The notes under the pieces were generated by a model. The model saw nothing but the letters and a program-made list of their open reading frames with translations, did not search any database and was not told where the DNA came from. A stretch of 64,000 bases of DNA from positions 1,433,501 through 1,497,500 of the forward strand of contig NZ_OU745373.1 of the NCBI RefSeq assembly GCF_916618745.1. Reading direction: 5' to 3'. Shown piece after piece: positions 33,244-41,855 of this stretch (positions within the stretch are counted from its first letter, which is position 1; every line of letters starts with the position of its first letter). A program made the position numbers and the translations under genes. The stretch is from Cardiobacterium sp. Marseille-Q4385. GTDB taxonomy: Bacteria > Pseudomonadota > Gammaproteobacteria > Cardiobacteriales > Cardiobacteriaceae.

Positions 33244-33266
33244 CCCCACCTTTGCCAAGGAACCTC

Positions 33267-34355
33267 ATGACAACCCCTATTGATGCCACCCACCACCTCG
33301 GTTTTCCCATTGAAACCGTGGCCGTTTTCGCCGTCCTTTCCATCGGCGCCATCTTCATCGACCTGCATGCGCACCGCGACGACAAGCCGATGAGCCTGAA
33401 AAGCGCCTCGCTATGGACGGTCTTCTGGATCATTATCTCGCTCGCCTTCGCCGGCTTCCTCGCCTGGCACCACGGCGCGACGGCAGCGAGCCTCTTCATC
33501 ACCGGTTACGCCCTGGAAAAAGTGCTTTCCGTCGATAACCTCTTCGTGATGATGGCCATTTTCGCCTGGTTCAAAGTCCCCGAAGGCTACCGCCACCGCG
33601 TCCTCTACTGGGGCATCATCGGCGCCATCATCTTCCGCATGATTTTTGTCGCCATCGGCAGCAGCCTGCTCGCCCTTGGCCCGGTCGTGGACATCATCTT
33701 TGCCCTGGTCATCGCCTACACGGCGGTGATGATGCTGAAAAGCGGCGGCGATGACGGTGAGGAAATCGAAGACTATTCCGACCACATCGCCTATCGCTGG
33801 GTGCACCGCTTCTTCCCCGTGTGGCCGCGCCTCTTCGGACACAACTTTTTCCTGAACGCGCAGGAACTGGAAAAAGCGAAGGCGGAAGCGCCGATGGAGC
33901 ACCTCGAACTCGCCGGCGAAGATACCAAGCACCCTGAACGCAGCCACCCGCATGCGATGAAAAAAGGTGCCTGGGTCGCCACCCCGCTCCTGCTCTGCCT
34001 CGCGGTGATTGAAATCTCCGACGTGATGTTCGCCTTCGACAGCGTCCCGGCTGTCATCGCTGTGTCGCGCGAGCCGCTGATTGTTTATAGCGCGATGATG
34101 TTCGCCATCCTCGGCCTGCGGACCATGTATTTCGTGCTGGAAGCGCTGAAAGGCTACCTCGTCCACCTCGAAAAAGCGGTCATCGTCCTGCTCTTCTTCA
34201 TCGCCGCCAAGCTGGCGCTTTCCGCCACCAACCACCTTTTCCATCACGGCTTCGACATCTCGCCGGTGGCCTCGCTCATCGTCGTCCTCGTCGTGCTGGC
34301 CGCAGGCGTGGTCGCCTCGGTGCTCTACCCGGAAAAAGCGGAAGAGAAAAAATAA
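33267..34355 (+). CDS. TerC-family integral membrane protein
   Basis: A 362-residue inner-membrane protein with about nine helices, named for tellurium resistance. Relatives (Alx, MeeF/TerC) export manganese. Conserved marks are ALEKVLSVDNLFVMMAIFAWF and IEISDVMFAFDSVPAVIAVS, which carry the acidic metal-site residues. A charged cytoplasmic loop (about residues 165-225) includes HPERSHPHAMK. I chose ATG 33267 because CAAGGAACC precedes it and the longer frame crosses the promoter. terD follows 24 bases later. Confidence 0.88.
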   Translation: MTTPIDATHHLGFPIETVAVFAVLSIGAIFIDLHAHRDDKPMSLKSASLWTVFWIIISLAFAGFLAWHHGATAASLFITGYALEKVLSVDNLFVMMAIFAWFKVPEGYRHRVLYWGIIGAIIFRMIFVAIGSSLLALGPVVDIIFALVIAYTAVMMLKSGGDDGEEIEDYSDHIAYRWVHRFFPVWPRLFGHNFFLNAQELEKAKAEAPMEHLELAGEDTKHPERSHPHAMKKGAWVATPLLLCLAVIEISDVMFAFDSVPAVIAVSREPLIVYSAMMFAILGLRTMYFVLEALKGYLVHLEKAVIVLLFFIAAKLALSATNHLFHHGFDISPVASLIVVLVVLAAGVVASVLYPEKAEEKK

Positions 34356-34379
34356 CCCACCACCCGTAAGGAAATCCCC

Positions 34380-34958
34380 ATGGCAATCTCTCTCAATAAA
34401 GGACAAAACGTCTCCCTCAGCAAAACCGACCCCAGCCTGCGCCAGGTGATGATCGGCCTCGGCTGGGACGCGCGCAGCAGCGACGGCGCCGATTTCGACC
34501 TTGATGCCAGCCTGTTCATGACCGGCGACAACAAGAAAGTCCCCTCCGACGCCTACTTCATCTTCTACAACCAGCTGCGCTCGCCGGAAGGCGCGGTGGA
34601 GCACACCGGCGATAACTTGACCGGAGATGGCGATGGCGACGATGAAAGCATCCTCGTCCAGCTCGACAAACTGCCGGCGAACATCAGCTCGCTCTTCATC
34701 ACCGTCACCATCCACGACGCTGAAATCCGCCGCCAGAACTTCGGCCAGGTGAGCAACGCCTTCGTCCGCCTCGTCAACCACGAAACCGGACAGGAAGTGC
34801 TGCGCTTTGACCTCTCCGAGGATTACAGCACCGAGACGGCAATGGTCTTCGGCGAAATCTACCGCCGCGACGGCGAATGGAAATTCCGCGCCATCGGCCA
34901 GGGTTACTCCGGCGGCCTGTATGCGCTGTGCCAGCAGTACGGCGTGAACGTCGGCTGA
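34380..34958 (+). CDS. terD: TerD-family tellurium-resistance/stress protein
   Basis: A 192-residue soluble protein that in TerD relatives binds calcium. The sequences LGWDARSSDGADFDLDAS and HTGDNLTGDGDGDDESI are the conserved acidic calcium-site motifs. The other genes of a full ter operon (terA, terB, terE, terZ) are absent, so the pair TerC-TerD may serve metal or envelope stress rather than tellurite. AAGGAAATCCCC precedes the ATG. Confidence 0.92.
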   Translation: MAISLNKGQNVSLSKTDPSLRQVMIGLGWDARSSDGADFDLDASLFMTGDNKKVPSDAYFIFYNQLRSPEGAVEHTGDNLTGDGDGDDESILVQLDKLPANISSLFITVTIHDAEIRRQNFGQVSNAFVRLVNHETGQEVLRFDLSEDYSTETAMVFGEIYRRDGEWKFRAIGQGYSGGLYALCQQYGVNVG

Positions 34959-34973
34959 ATACCGCGCACAAAA

Positions 34974-34999
34974 AATCCCCGCTCCGGCGGGGATTTTTT
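34974..34999. terminator. terD terminator, bidirectional
   Basis: AATCCCCGC-TCC-GGCGGGGATT with an A-run before and seven T after. It also serves the convergent small lipoprotein gene. Confidence 0.9.
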
Positions 35000-35011
35000 T
35001 ATGCAGCGCTG

Positions 35012-35224
35012 TTACTGCTTGTCTGCGTCATTCAGACGCTGCTGGGTATTCTCCAATCCCTTGTTGAGTTCTTTCTCCGCCTTGCCGACGGTTTCATCCT
35101 GGAATTTCAGCATGGGGTTGTCGGCGCGGGCCTCGGCCGATTGCGGGGTGGTTTTCGGCTTTTCGCTGTCGCAGGCGGCAAGCGCCAGGGCGCAGACGAA
35201 CAGCAGGACGGTTTGCTTGAACAT
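35012..35224 (-). CDS. small lipoprotein
   Basis: A 70-residue protein with a lipobox (LAAC at residues 15-18) and a short polar helix ending KELNKGLENTQQRLNDADKQ. GGAGAACCCG precedes the ATG at 35224. The frame stays open upstream to 35614, but that part lacks a ribosome site and would bury the signal peptide. Function is unknown. Confidence 0.7.
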   Translation of the reverse strand: MFKQTVLLFVCALALAACDSEKPKTTPQSAEARADNPMLKFQDETVGKAEKELNKGLENTQQRLNDADKQ

Positions 35225-35472
35225 CGGGTTCTCCGGTTGCGTGAAAGAATGCCGCCTGACGCGGCTGGATGACGGCCGCAGGCGCGGCACCGGCAGAAAA
35301 AGGAGGTAAGCCGCCGGTGCCCCACCCGCAGCCGCCGCCCCTACTATAACCATTACGGCAAGGAAAATCCCACATCTGCGCCATAAGCGGCGGTGCGCCG
35401 CCGCCCGCTTTTTGGCGATTTCCTTATCTGTGGGCATATGCCAAAAACGCATGATTACCATGCAAATGCCTA

Positions 35473-35502
35473 TTTCACAGCGTCGCGCGCGCTTTCTATG
35501 AT
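35473..35502 (+). promoter_or_regulatory. cysG promoter candidate
   Basis: TTTCAC (35473-35478) and TATGAT (35497-35502) with an 18-base spacer, 30 bases before the cysG start. Confidence 0.45.
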
Positions 35503-35531
35503 GCGGGCAACCACCCAACGGAGCCCTCATC

Positions 35532-36920
35532 ATGACGCCACATTTCCCTTTATTTGCCGACCTGCGCGGACGGGCGGTGCTGCTCGTCGGCGCCGGGCAC
35601 GTCGCCGCGCGCAAGGCAGAAGCGTTGCTACACGCTGGCGCCCGCTTGCGCGTGGTCGCGCGTGACTTGTCCGCACCGTTTCAGGACTGGCTTGCCGCCG
35701 GGCAGATGGAACATATTGGTGCGGATTTTGCCCCCGCCCAGCTTGACGGCGTGTTTCTCGCCGTCGCTGCTACCGATGATCACGCGCTGAACACGCAGGT
35801 GTTTCAAGCGGCGGAAACGGCGGGGAAGTTGTGCAATGTGGTGGACAGTCCGGCGCTGTGTTCTTACATCGTCCCCGCTGTGATTGATCGCGCGCCGTTG
35901 CAAATCGCCATTAGCAGTGCGGGCACGGCGCCTGTGCTTGCCCGCCACTGGCGGCAGCGCATCGAGACGCTGATTCCGGCACACACCGGCAAGCTGGCGG
36001 AAATCGCCGGACGTTGTCGCGCACGGGTGAAGCGCAAGCTGCCCGCTTCCGCTCGCCGCGCTTTTTGGGAAAAGCTCTTCGCCAGCCGCTTTGACACGCT
36101 GGTGGCGCAGCAGCGCTATGACGCAGCAGAACGCGAACTCGCCGCCCAGCTCGACACCTTCAGCCCGTCGCGCGGCGAGGTGGTGCTGGCGGGCGCGGGG
36201 CCAGGCGATGCCGGGCTGCTCACCCTGCACACTTTGCAGGCCATTCAGGCCGCCGACATTGTGTTTTATGACGCGCTGGTGTCGGACGACATCCGCCGCC
36301 TGATTCGCAAGGACGCGGAGCAGGTCTGCGTCGGCAAACGCGCCGGGGCGCATCAGGTGGCGCAGGCGGAAACGAATACGCTGTTGGTGCGCCACGCGGC
36401 GCTGGGCAAGCGGGTGGTGCGCCTGAAAGGTGGCGACCCGTTTGTGTTTGCACGTGGCGGCGAGGAAGCGGCGACCTTGCAAGCAGCGGGGATTCCGTTC
36501 CGCGTCATCCCTGGCATCACCGCTGCCCTCGGCGCGACCGCTTATGCGGGCATCCCGCTCACCCACCGCGATCATGCGCAGTCGGCGCTGTTCATCACCG
36601 GGCACTGCCGCGATGGCGCGCGTATGGACTGGGCGACACTGGCGCGGGCGCAGCAGACGCTGGTCATTTATATGGGCACGCTGCAAGCGGCGGAAATCAG
36701 TGCCGAACTTGTCCGCCATGGTCGCGCCGCTTCAACCCCCGTCGCGGTTATCAGTAATGGCACATTGCCGTCGCAGACGGTGCAAACGGGCGTGTTGCGC
36801 GATTTGCCGTCGCTTGCCGCCCATGCGCCACGTCCGGCGCTCATCGTTATCGGCGAAGTCGTGCACCTGCGCGAACAGCTGGCCTGGTTTGGCGAGGCGT
36901 TATCCGACATCGCCGCCTGA
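35532..36920 (+). CDS. cysG: sirohaem synthase
   Basis: Trifunctional enzyme that makes sirohaem, the cofactor of sulfite reductase, from uroporphyrinogen III. It has 462 residues. The N-terminal dehydrogenase/ferrochelatase part has the NAD motif LVGAGHVAARKAEAL. The C-terminal SUMT methyltransferase from about residue 215 has VVLAGAGPGDAGLLTLHTLQ, DALVS, VRLKGGDPFVFARGGEE and PGITAALGATAYAGIPLTHR. It heads a unit with a YeiH-like gene, a small orphan and cysI, which uses its product. Confidence 0.96.
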   Translation: MTPHFPLFADLRGRAVLLVGAGHVAARKAEALLHAGARLRVVARDLSAPFQDWLAAGQMEHIGADFAPAQLDGVFLAVAATDDHALNTQVFQAAETAGKLCNVVDSPALCSYIVPAVIDRAPLQIAISSAGTAPVLARHWRQRIETLIPAHTGKLAEIAGRCRARVKRKLPASARRAFWEKLFASRFDTLVAQQRYDAAERELAAQLDTFSPSRGEVVLAGAGPGDAGLLTLHTLQAIQAADIVFYDALVSDDIRRLIRKDAEQVCVGKRAGAHQVAQAETNTLLVRHAALGKRVVRLKGGDPFVFARGGEEAATLQAAGIPFRVIPGITAALGATAYAGIPLTHRDHAQSALFITGHCRDGARMDWATLARAQQTLVIYMGTLQAAEISAELVRHGRAASTPVAVISNGTLPSQTVQTGVLRDLPSLAAHAPRPALIVIGEVVHLREQLAWFGEALSDIAA

Positions 36921-36947
36921 TTATTCCATTGATATAGAGAGGTATTT

Positions 36948-38327
36948 ATGACCACCAACACGTTGACCCTGCCCCGTGCAGAAACTGATACCCGCCCCTC
37001 CGCCCCACCGCCCGTTTGGCTGAAAAAAGAAGATAGCTGGGCAATCGTTATCGGCCTCGGCCTGGTTATCGCCACTACTGCCCTGTTCCTGGCGGGCGGC
37101 AGCGGCATCACCGCTTATTTCAGCTTCGGCGTGAAGGGCTGGACAACGCCCGCTGACCTTGCCGCGCAACTGCCCGGCAAAATCCCCGGTGCGCTGGGAC
37201 TGTACCTCTTGCTCGCCGCCGTCCTCGGCACGGGTGCGCGCAGCCTTGGCTATCACGTGCAACGTTACCTCGCGGGCTTCACCGTGCTGTATTTGCTCGC
37301 CATCGCCGTCCTTATCGTGAGTGCACACAGCGCCGCGAAAAACGCACAACTGGAAGGGCCCCTGGTCGCGCTCCTCATCGGCCTCGTCATCGGCAATGCC
37401 GCCCGTTTGCCCGCCTGGTTCAACGAAGCGCTGCGCACCGAATATTACGTGAAAACCGGCATCGTGCTGATGGGTGCAACCCTGCCGTTTACCATCATCC
37501 TGCGCGCGGGGCCCGCTGCCATCGGCCAGGCACTGATCGTTTCCGTCGTCACCTTCGCCAGCATTTATCTCGCCGCTACCCGCCTCTTCCACCTTGACCG
37601 CCGCTTCGCAGCCTGCCTCGGCGCGGGCGGCTCCATCTGCGGCGTGTCCGGCGCAATCGCCATCGGCGGTGCCTGCCGCGCGCGGAAAGAACACGTCTCC
37701 ATGGCCATCTCGCTCGTCATCGTCTGGGCAGTTGTCATGATTTTCCTGCTGCCCGCTGCCAGCCGCTGGCTAGGCCTGTATCCGGGCGTAGCAGGCGCAT
37801 GGATTGGCACCTCGGAATTTGCCGATGCCGCCGGATTCGCCGCTGCCGAAGCCGTCGGTCATGACGCCGCCACGGAAGCCTTCACCCTGATGAAAGTTGT
37901 CGGGCGCGACATGTTCGTCGGCATCTGGGCTTTCCTCGTCGCCATCCTGTCCGTCACCGTATGGGAAAGACAGGCAGCTGCCAGCAGCGAACGCATTGAC
38001 CGCCGCGAAATCTGGCAACGCTTCCCCAAATTCATCCTCGGTTTCTTCATCGCCTCCATCCTCACCACCCTGGTCATCACCACCCTCAACGGTGACGCCG
38101 CCAAAGCCTACAACGCCGAAACCCTGAAGACCCTGAAAGACCTGCGCGGCTGGTTCTTCACCCTGACCTTCCTCAGCATCGGCCTGACCACGCGCTTCCG
38201 TGACCTCGCTGCCGTCGGCCTGAAACCGTGCTTCGCCTTTGCCATCGGCGTCGCTATTAACCTGCCGCTCGGCTACTGGCTCTCGAACCACGTCTTTGAC
38301 AGCTACTGGCGCAGCTTGGGGGCATAA
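36948..38327 (+). CDS. YeiH/UPF0324-family putative sulfate exporter
   Basis: A 459-residue membrane protein with about ten to twelve helices. GIVLMGATLPFTIILRAGP, RRFAACLGAGGSICGVSGAIA and LTFLSIGLTTRF are typical of the PSE (putative sulfate exporter) family that includes YeiH. Its position between cysG and cysI supports a link with sulfur compounds, perhaps sulfite or sulfate balance. That role is inference. It is longer than E. coli YeiH (349), mainly by an N-terminal extension and extra helices. Confidence 0.85.
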   Translation: MTTNTLTLPRAETDTRPSAPPPVWLKKEDSWAIVIGLGLVIATTALFLAGGSGITAYFSFGVKGWTTPADLAAQLPGKIPGALGLYLLLAAVLGTGARSLGYHVQRYLAGFTVLYLLAIAVLIVSAHSAAKNAQLEGPLVALLIGLVIGNAARLPAWFNEALRTEYYVKTGIVLMGATLPFTIILRAGPAAIGQALIVSVVTFASIYLAATRLFHLDRRFAACLGAGGSICGVSGAIAIGGACRARKEHVSMAISLVIVWAVVMIFLLPAASRWLGLYPGVAGAWIGTSEFADAAGFAAAEAVGHDAATEAFTLMKVVGRDMFVGIWAFLVAILSVTVWERQAAASSERIDRREIWQRFPKFILGFFIASILTTLVITTLNGDAAKAYNAETLKTLKDLRGWFFTLTFLSIGLTTRFRDLAAVGLKPCFAFAIGVAINLPLGYWLSNHVFDSYWRSLGA

Positions 38328-38330
38328 ACC

Positions 38331-38570
38331 ATGATCCATATCAAAACCACCATCCGCAGCGCCTACCCGCTGCACGATCCGCGCAATGCCGCCCTGCACG
38401 GGCACCTGGATAAAGCCCACTACACCATCCGCGCCCACAAGCGCGGTTGGCAGGCGGAAAGCCACGACGGCGAAGGCAACGACCATAAAGACGCCCTGCG
38501 CGCTGCCGGATTCGCTGATTACGACTACCACCTCTACGTTGAATACCAGCGCGCCTGGGGGTATCTGTGA
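38331..38570 (+). CDS. 79-residue orphan in the sulfite reductase unit
   Basis: A small soluble protein rich in His, Tyr and charged residues, with no signal or membrane segment. It starts 3 bases after the YeiH-like stop and is followed by a repeat A copy before cysI. The sequence (MIHIKTTIRSAYPLHDPRN to YVEYQRAWGYL) did not match a family I know. Its position suggests a role in sulfur assimilation. Codon use agrees with its neighbours. Confidence 0.6.
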   Translation: MIHIKTTIRSAYPLHDPRNAALHGHLDKAHYTIRAHKRGWQAESHDGEGNDHKDALRAAGFADYDYHLYVEYQRAWGYL

Positions 38571-38586
38571 GACAGATACCGGTGCG

Positions 38587-38603
38587 CCACCAAGCGGGAC
38601 AAC
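38587..38603. repeat. repeat A copy
   Basis: CACCAAGCGGGACAACT in the 127-base gap before cysI. Confidence 0.5.
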
Positions 38604-38697
38604 TACGCGCTTTACCGCTTATCCCCAGGCATCCCGCGCGCAACCACACGAACTAACCCCGCCCGTATCCCCGCCACACAAACCCAAGGAACCCATC

Positions 38698-40455
38698 ATG
38701 AGCCATACCCACGATCCACGCGCCAAACTGCCCGACGCGCCCTATTCCGACAACGAACGCCTCAAAGACGAAAGCGACTACCTGCACGGCAGCATCGCCG
38801 CTGACCTCGGCGACGGCATTACCGGTGCCTTTCGCGGCGACAACTTCCAGCTTATCCGCTTCCACGGCATGTATGAACAGGACAACCGCGACCTGCGCGC
38901 CGAACGCACCGAACAAAAACTCGAACCGCTGAAAAGCATGATGCTGCGCTGCCGCCTGCCGGGGGGCATCATCACCCCGCAGCAATGGCTGGGCATCGAC
39001 GAATTTGCCGGAGAAAACACCCTCTACGGCTCCATCCGCATCACCAACCGCCAAACCTTCCAGTACCACGGCGTCTTAAAACCCAACATCAAGGCCATGC
39101 ACCAATGGCTGCACAAACTGGGGCTCGATTCCATCGCGACCGCAAGCGACGTAAACCGTAACGTCCTCTGCACCACCAACCCCGTCGAAAGCGCCCTGCA
39201 CCGCGAGGCACACGAATGGGCGAAAAAAATCAGCATGCACCTGCTGCCGCGCACCACCGCTTACGCCGACATCTGGCTGGACGGCGAAAAAGTCTTCACC
39301 ACCGAACCAACAAAGCCGCTCAACAAAGAAATCGCGGACGGCGTCGAACCCATCCTCGGTAAAAACTACCTGCCGCGCAAATTCAAAACCGCCGTCGTCA
39401 TCCCGCCCGACAACGAAGTGGACATCCACTCGAACGACCTCGGCTTCGTCGCCATCGAAGAAAACGGCCACCTTGTCGGCTTCAACGTCCTCGTCGGCGG
39501 CGGCCTGTCCAGCGAACACGGCAACACCACCACCTACCCCAACACCTCCTACGAATTTGGCTACGTGCCGCTCAGTCACACCCTGCACTGCGCAGAAGCC
39601 GTGGTCAGCACCCAGCGCGACTGGGGCGACAGAAGCGACCGCAAACACGCGCGCACCCGCTACACCCTCGAACGCGTCGGCGTGGACGTCTTCAAAGCCG
39701 AAGTCGAAAAACGCATGGGCATCAAATTCGAGCCCATCCGCCCCTACCACTTCACGACCCGGGGCGACCGCATCGGCTGGGTCAAAGGCGAAGAAGGCAA
39801 CTGGCACCTCACCCTCTACATCGAAAACGGCCGCCTCATCGACACCGACGACAAACCGCTGAAAACCGGGATGCGCGAAATCGCCAAAATCCACAAAGGC
39901 AACTTCCGCCTGACCGCCAACCAGAACCTCATCGTCGCGGGTGTAGCGCCGAAAGACAAAGCCAAAATCGAAAAACTGGCGCGAAAATACGGGCTCATCA
40001 GCGACAAAGTCACCAAACAGCGGGAAAACAGCATGGCCTGCGTCTCACTGCCGACCTGCCCTCTCGCCATGGCCGAAGCCGAACGCTTCATCCCCGGCCT
40101 CATCGACCAGGTGGATGCCATCATGGCCAAACACGGCATGGCGGACGAACACATCGTGCTACGCGTGACCGGCTGCCCGAACGGCTGCGGCCGGGCGATG
40201 CTGGCGGAAATCGGCCTCGTCGGCAAAGCCATCGGACGCTACAACCTCTTCGCGGGCGGCAACCGCATCGGCACGCGCATCCCGCGCCTTTACAAAGAAA
40301 ACATCACCGAGCCGGAAATCCTTGCCATCCTGGACGAATGGATTGGTGCTTGGGCGCGGGAACGCAAAACGGATGAAGGTTTCGGCGACTACGCCATCCG
40401 CACCGGCATCGTCAAACCCGTCCTCGACCCGCCGCGTGACTTCTGGGCGGCGTAA
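38698..40455 (+). CDS. cysI: sulfite reductase (NADPH) hemoprotein beta-component
   Basis: Reduces sulfite to sulfide by six electrons with a sirohaem and a 4Fe-4S cluster. From ATG 38698 (AAGGAACCCATC upstream) it has 585 residues, near E. coli CysI (570). The cluster cysteines lie in CVSLPTCPLAMAEAERF and TGCPNGCGRAML. The N-terminal DPRAKLPDAPYSDNERLKDE and the sirohaem-binding RITNRQTFQYHG segments fit. No cysJ flavoprotein or cysH is adjacent, so the electron donor must be encoded elsewhere or differ. Confidence 0.95.
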   Translation: MSHTHDPRAKLPDAPYSDNERLKDESDYLHGSIAADLGDGITGAFRGDNFQLIRFHGMYEQDNRDLRAERTEQKLEPLKSMMLRCRLPGGIITPQQWLGIDEFAGENTLYGSIRITNRQTFQYHGVLKPNIKAMHQWLHKLGLDSIATASDVNRNVLCTTNPVESALHREAHEWAKKISMHLLPRTTAYADIWLDGEKVFTTEPTKPLNKEIADGVEPILGKNYLPRKFKTAVVIPPDNEVDIHSNDLGFVAIEENGHLVGFNVLVGGGLSSEHGNTTTYPNTSYEFGYVPLSHTLHCAEAVVSTQRDWGDRSDRKHARTRYTLERVGVDVFKAEVEKRMGIKFEPIRPYHFTTRGDRIGWVKGEEGNWHLTLYIENGRLIDTDDKPLKTGMREIAKIHKGNFRLTANQNLIVAGVAPKDKAKIEKLARKYGLISDKVTKQRENSMACVSLPTCPLAMAEAERFIPGLIDQVDAIMAKHGMADEHIVLRVTGCPNGCGRAMLAEIGLVGKAIGRYNLFAGGNRIGTRIPRLYKENITEPEILAILDEWIGAWARERKTDEGFGDYAIRTGIVKPVLDPPRDFWAA

Positions 40456-40458
40456 ATC

Positions 40459-40498
40459 GCTTGCGAGAGAAGGTGGCGCGCAGCGACGAAAGGGGAGG
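40459..40498 (-). repeat. repeat B copy, partial
   Basis: GAGAAGGTGGCGCGCAGCGA then CGAAAGGGGAGG matches the inverted copy at 50518-50570 but lacks most of the long GC stem. It marks the left edge of the AT-rich island. Confidence 0.5.
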
Positions 40499-40952
40499 AC
40501 TCGCCTAGTAGTGAGTCCAAGTTTTACTTCATTTGACGGACGTTAGCATCCATCAAAAATCGTGTGGGCAATAAGTTATTTGCTCAAATTTATGGCAGGC
40601 CGTATTTGATGATGGAGGCGGTGATATTGGGCATGATTGTTTTAAGGAGAGATTTGAAAATGTGGGTGTTTATTCTCTCAAGTATTCTTTAGGGAGAAGG
40701 CAAACTAAGAGTAAGACTGTCTGAAAAATCTTTGAGGATTCTTCAAGCGGCAGTTCTTTAGCTGATCGGTTGTGTATGAAGTATACTCAGGTTATCGTAG
40801 GTACGATTTCTGTATTATGCGGTATAATCGTACGGATATCTGAGGAGGCTCAATAAAGGAAGTATAGAAGATGAGAGAATGGGTTAATCAATTGAAAGAA
40901 CAAAGGTTGTAGGAAAGTTTTAAAGATTTATACTTGCTATCTACTATAATTT
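40499..40952. other. AT-rich gap downstream of the retron
   Basis: About 450 bases of low GC with only short frames, among them a 10-codon MWVFILSSIL at 40660-40692 preceded by AAGGAG, the 26-residue frame at 40776 and a 13-codon frame at 40871. GTACGATT and AATCGTAC (about 40801-40832) form an 8-bp inverted repeat. It may be debris of mobile DNA; no integrase or transposase was seen. Confidence 0.5.
40776..40856 (+). CDS. 26-residue hydrophobic peptide, uncertain
   Basis: The frame starts MKYTQVIVGTISVLCGIIV and ends RISEEAQ. One membrane-spanning segment with a charged tail resembles small toxic or regulatory membrane peptides. The ribosome site is poor, and the frame is antisense to and downstream of the retron. 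It could be chance in AT-rich DNA. Confidence 0.2.
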   Translation: MKYTQVIVGTISVLCGIIVRISEEAQ

Positions 40953-41855
40953 TTACGAGATATGTTTTAAATATTTATCTTCTAATTGTTTGGCAAAGCT
41001 AGGATCTATGCCTTTAAGAAAAGCAATTTTTCCTAATAAACTTCCCACTTTGTCTTGCGATAGTCTTCCTAGTTTAGCTTGATGAGCAATTGCTCGTAAT
41101 TTGCGTTTTTTTTCTCGGCCAATACCTACATTACCGTCGTTACTAATAACTAAGCCTGTTAGAGTGCGGTTATATTTTTTCGATGTAAAAATAGTTTTTT
41201 GTGTGTTTATTTGTAAATTTCTTGGATAATTAAGTTTCGCACACAATTCTTTAATATTACTTAACAATTGACGCAATACATTTGGTTGGTTCGTCGAAAA
41301 AGCTAAGTCATCTGCATAACGGGTATAGATAATGCCATCCTTTTTGCAAAGGTTAAACACTTCATTGTCAAAATTAAACATTAAAACATTTGATAAGGTG
41401 GGAGAGCTTGGTGCACCGATAGATAAATATGGCTCATCTTGCTTATTTTTACAAAATAATAGTAAACCTAGGAATATCTTATCTTCCTCAGGGATAGATA
41501 GTTTTTCGCAAAATATATAAAAATCAGATATTTTAATAGAATTAAAGAAATCTTTAAAATCTAGTTTTAATAAGAAAATATTATTTCTGTGTGGTTCAGC
41601 AAAATCTTTGATGTTTTTATTTTTTATATAAGCTATTGCAGATTTTGAATGTGTCGGATATTTTGACAGGTAATGCTTTACTAGCCATCGCTGTACTATT
41701 TTTAAACTCTTAACAGGTTGTGCAATTTCTCTTTTCCCCCCATGTCTTTTATCTATTTTATGGAATTTATACCTATATGGAGCCGATTTTATAAAACTCT
41801 CCATTAATTGTTCATGGAGTTGAAATTTATCTGATAATTCTTGGAGAAGAGACAT
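40953..41855 (-). CDS. retron reverse transcriptase
   Basis: A 300-residue RNA-directed DNA polymerase of the retron group. The first catalytic aspartate lies in LKLDFKDFFNSI (D99), the GAPSSPTLSN loop at 148-157 and the YADD site at 180-183. Retron region Y (VTG) appears as LTGLVIS near residue 232, followed by GIGREKKRKLRAI, as in Ec86. Region X (NAxxH) appears as FAEPH at 85-89. Length (about 300-320) and the lack of maturase or endonuclease domains exclude group II introns and DGRs. It overlaps the effector gene by one base (TAATG), with AGGAG eight bases upstream, so the two are co-translated. GC is far below the genome average. Confidence 0.93.
   Translation of the reverse strand: MSLLQELSDKFQLHEQLMESFIKSAPYRYKFHKIDKRHGGKREIAQPVKSLKIVQRWLVKHYLSKYPTHSKSAIAYIKNKNIKDFAEPHRNNIFLLKLDFKDFFNSIKISDFYIFCEKLSIPEEDKIFLGLLLFCKNKQDEPYLSIGAPSSPTLSNVLMFNFDNEVFNLCKKDGIIYTRYADDLAFSTNQPNVLRQLLSNIKELCAKLNYPRNLQINTQKTIFTSKKYNRTLTGLVISNDGNVGIGREKKRKLRAIAHQAKLGRLSQDKVGSLLGKIAFLKGIDPSFAKQLEDKYLKHIS

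Noticed and set aside
40953..41855. Group II intron or diversity-generating RT
   Set aside because: No maturase X or HNH domain, no intron ends, no template/variable repeat pair; the LTG motif and upstream msd stem fit a retron.
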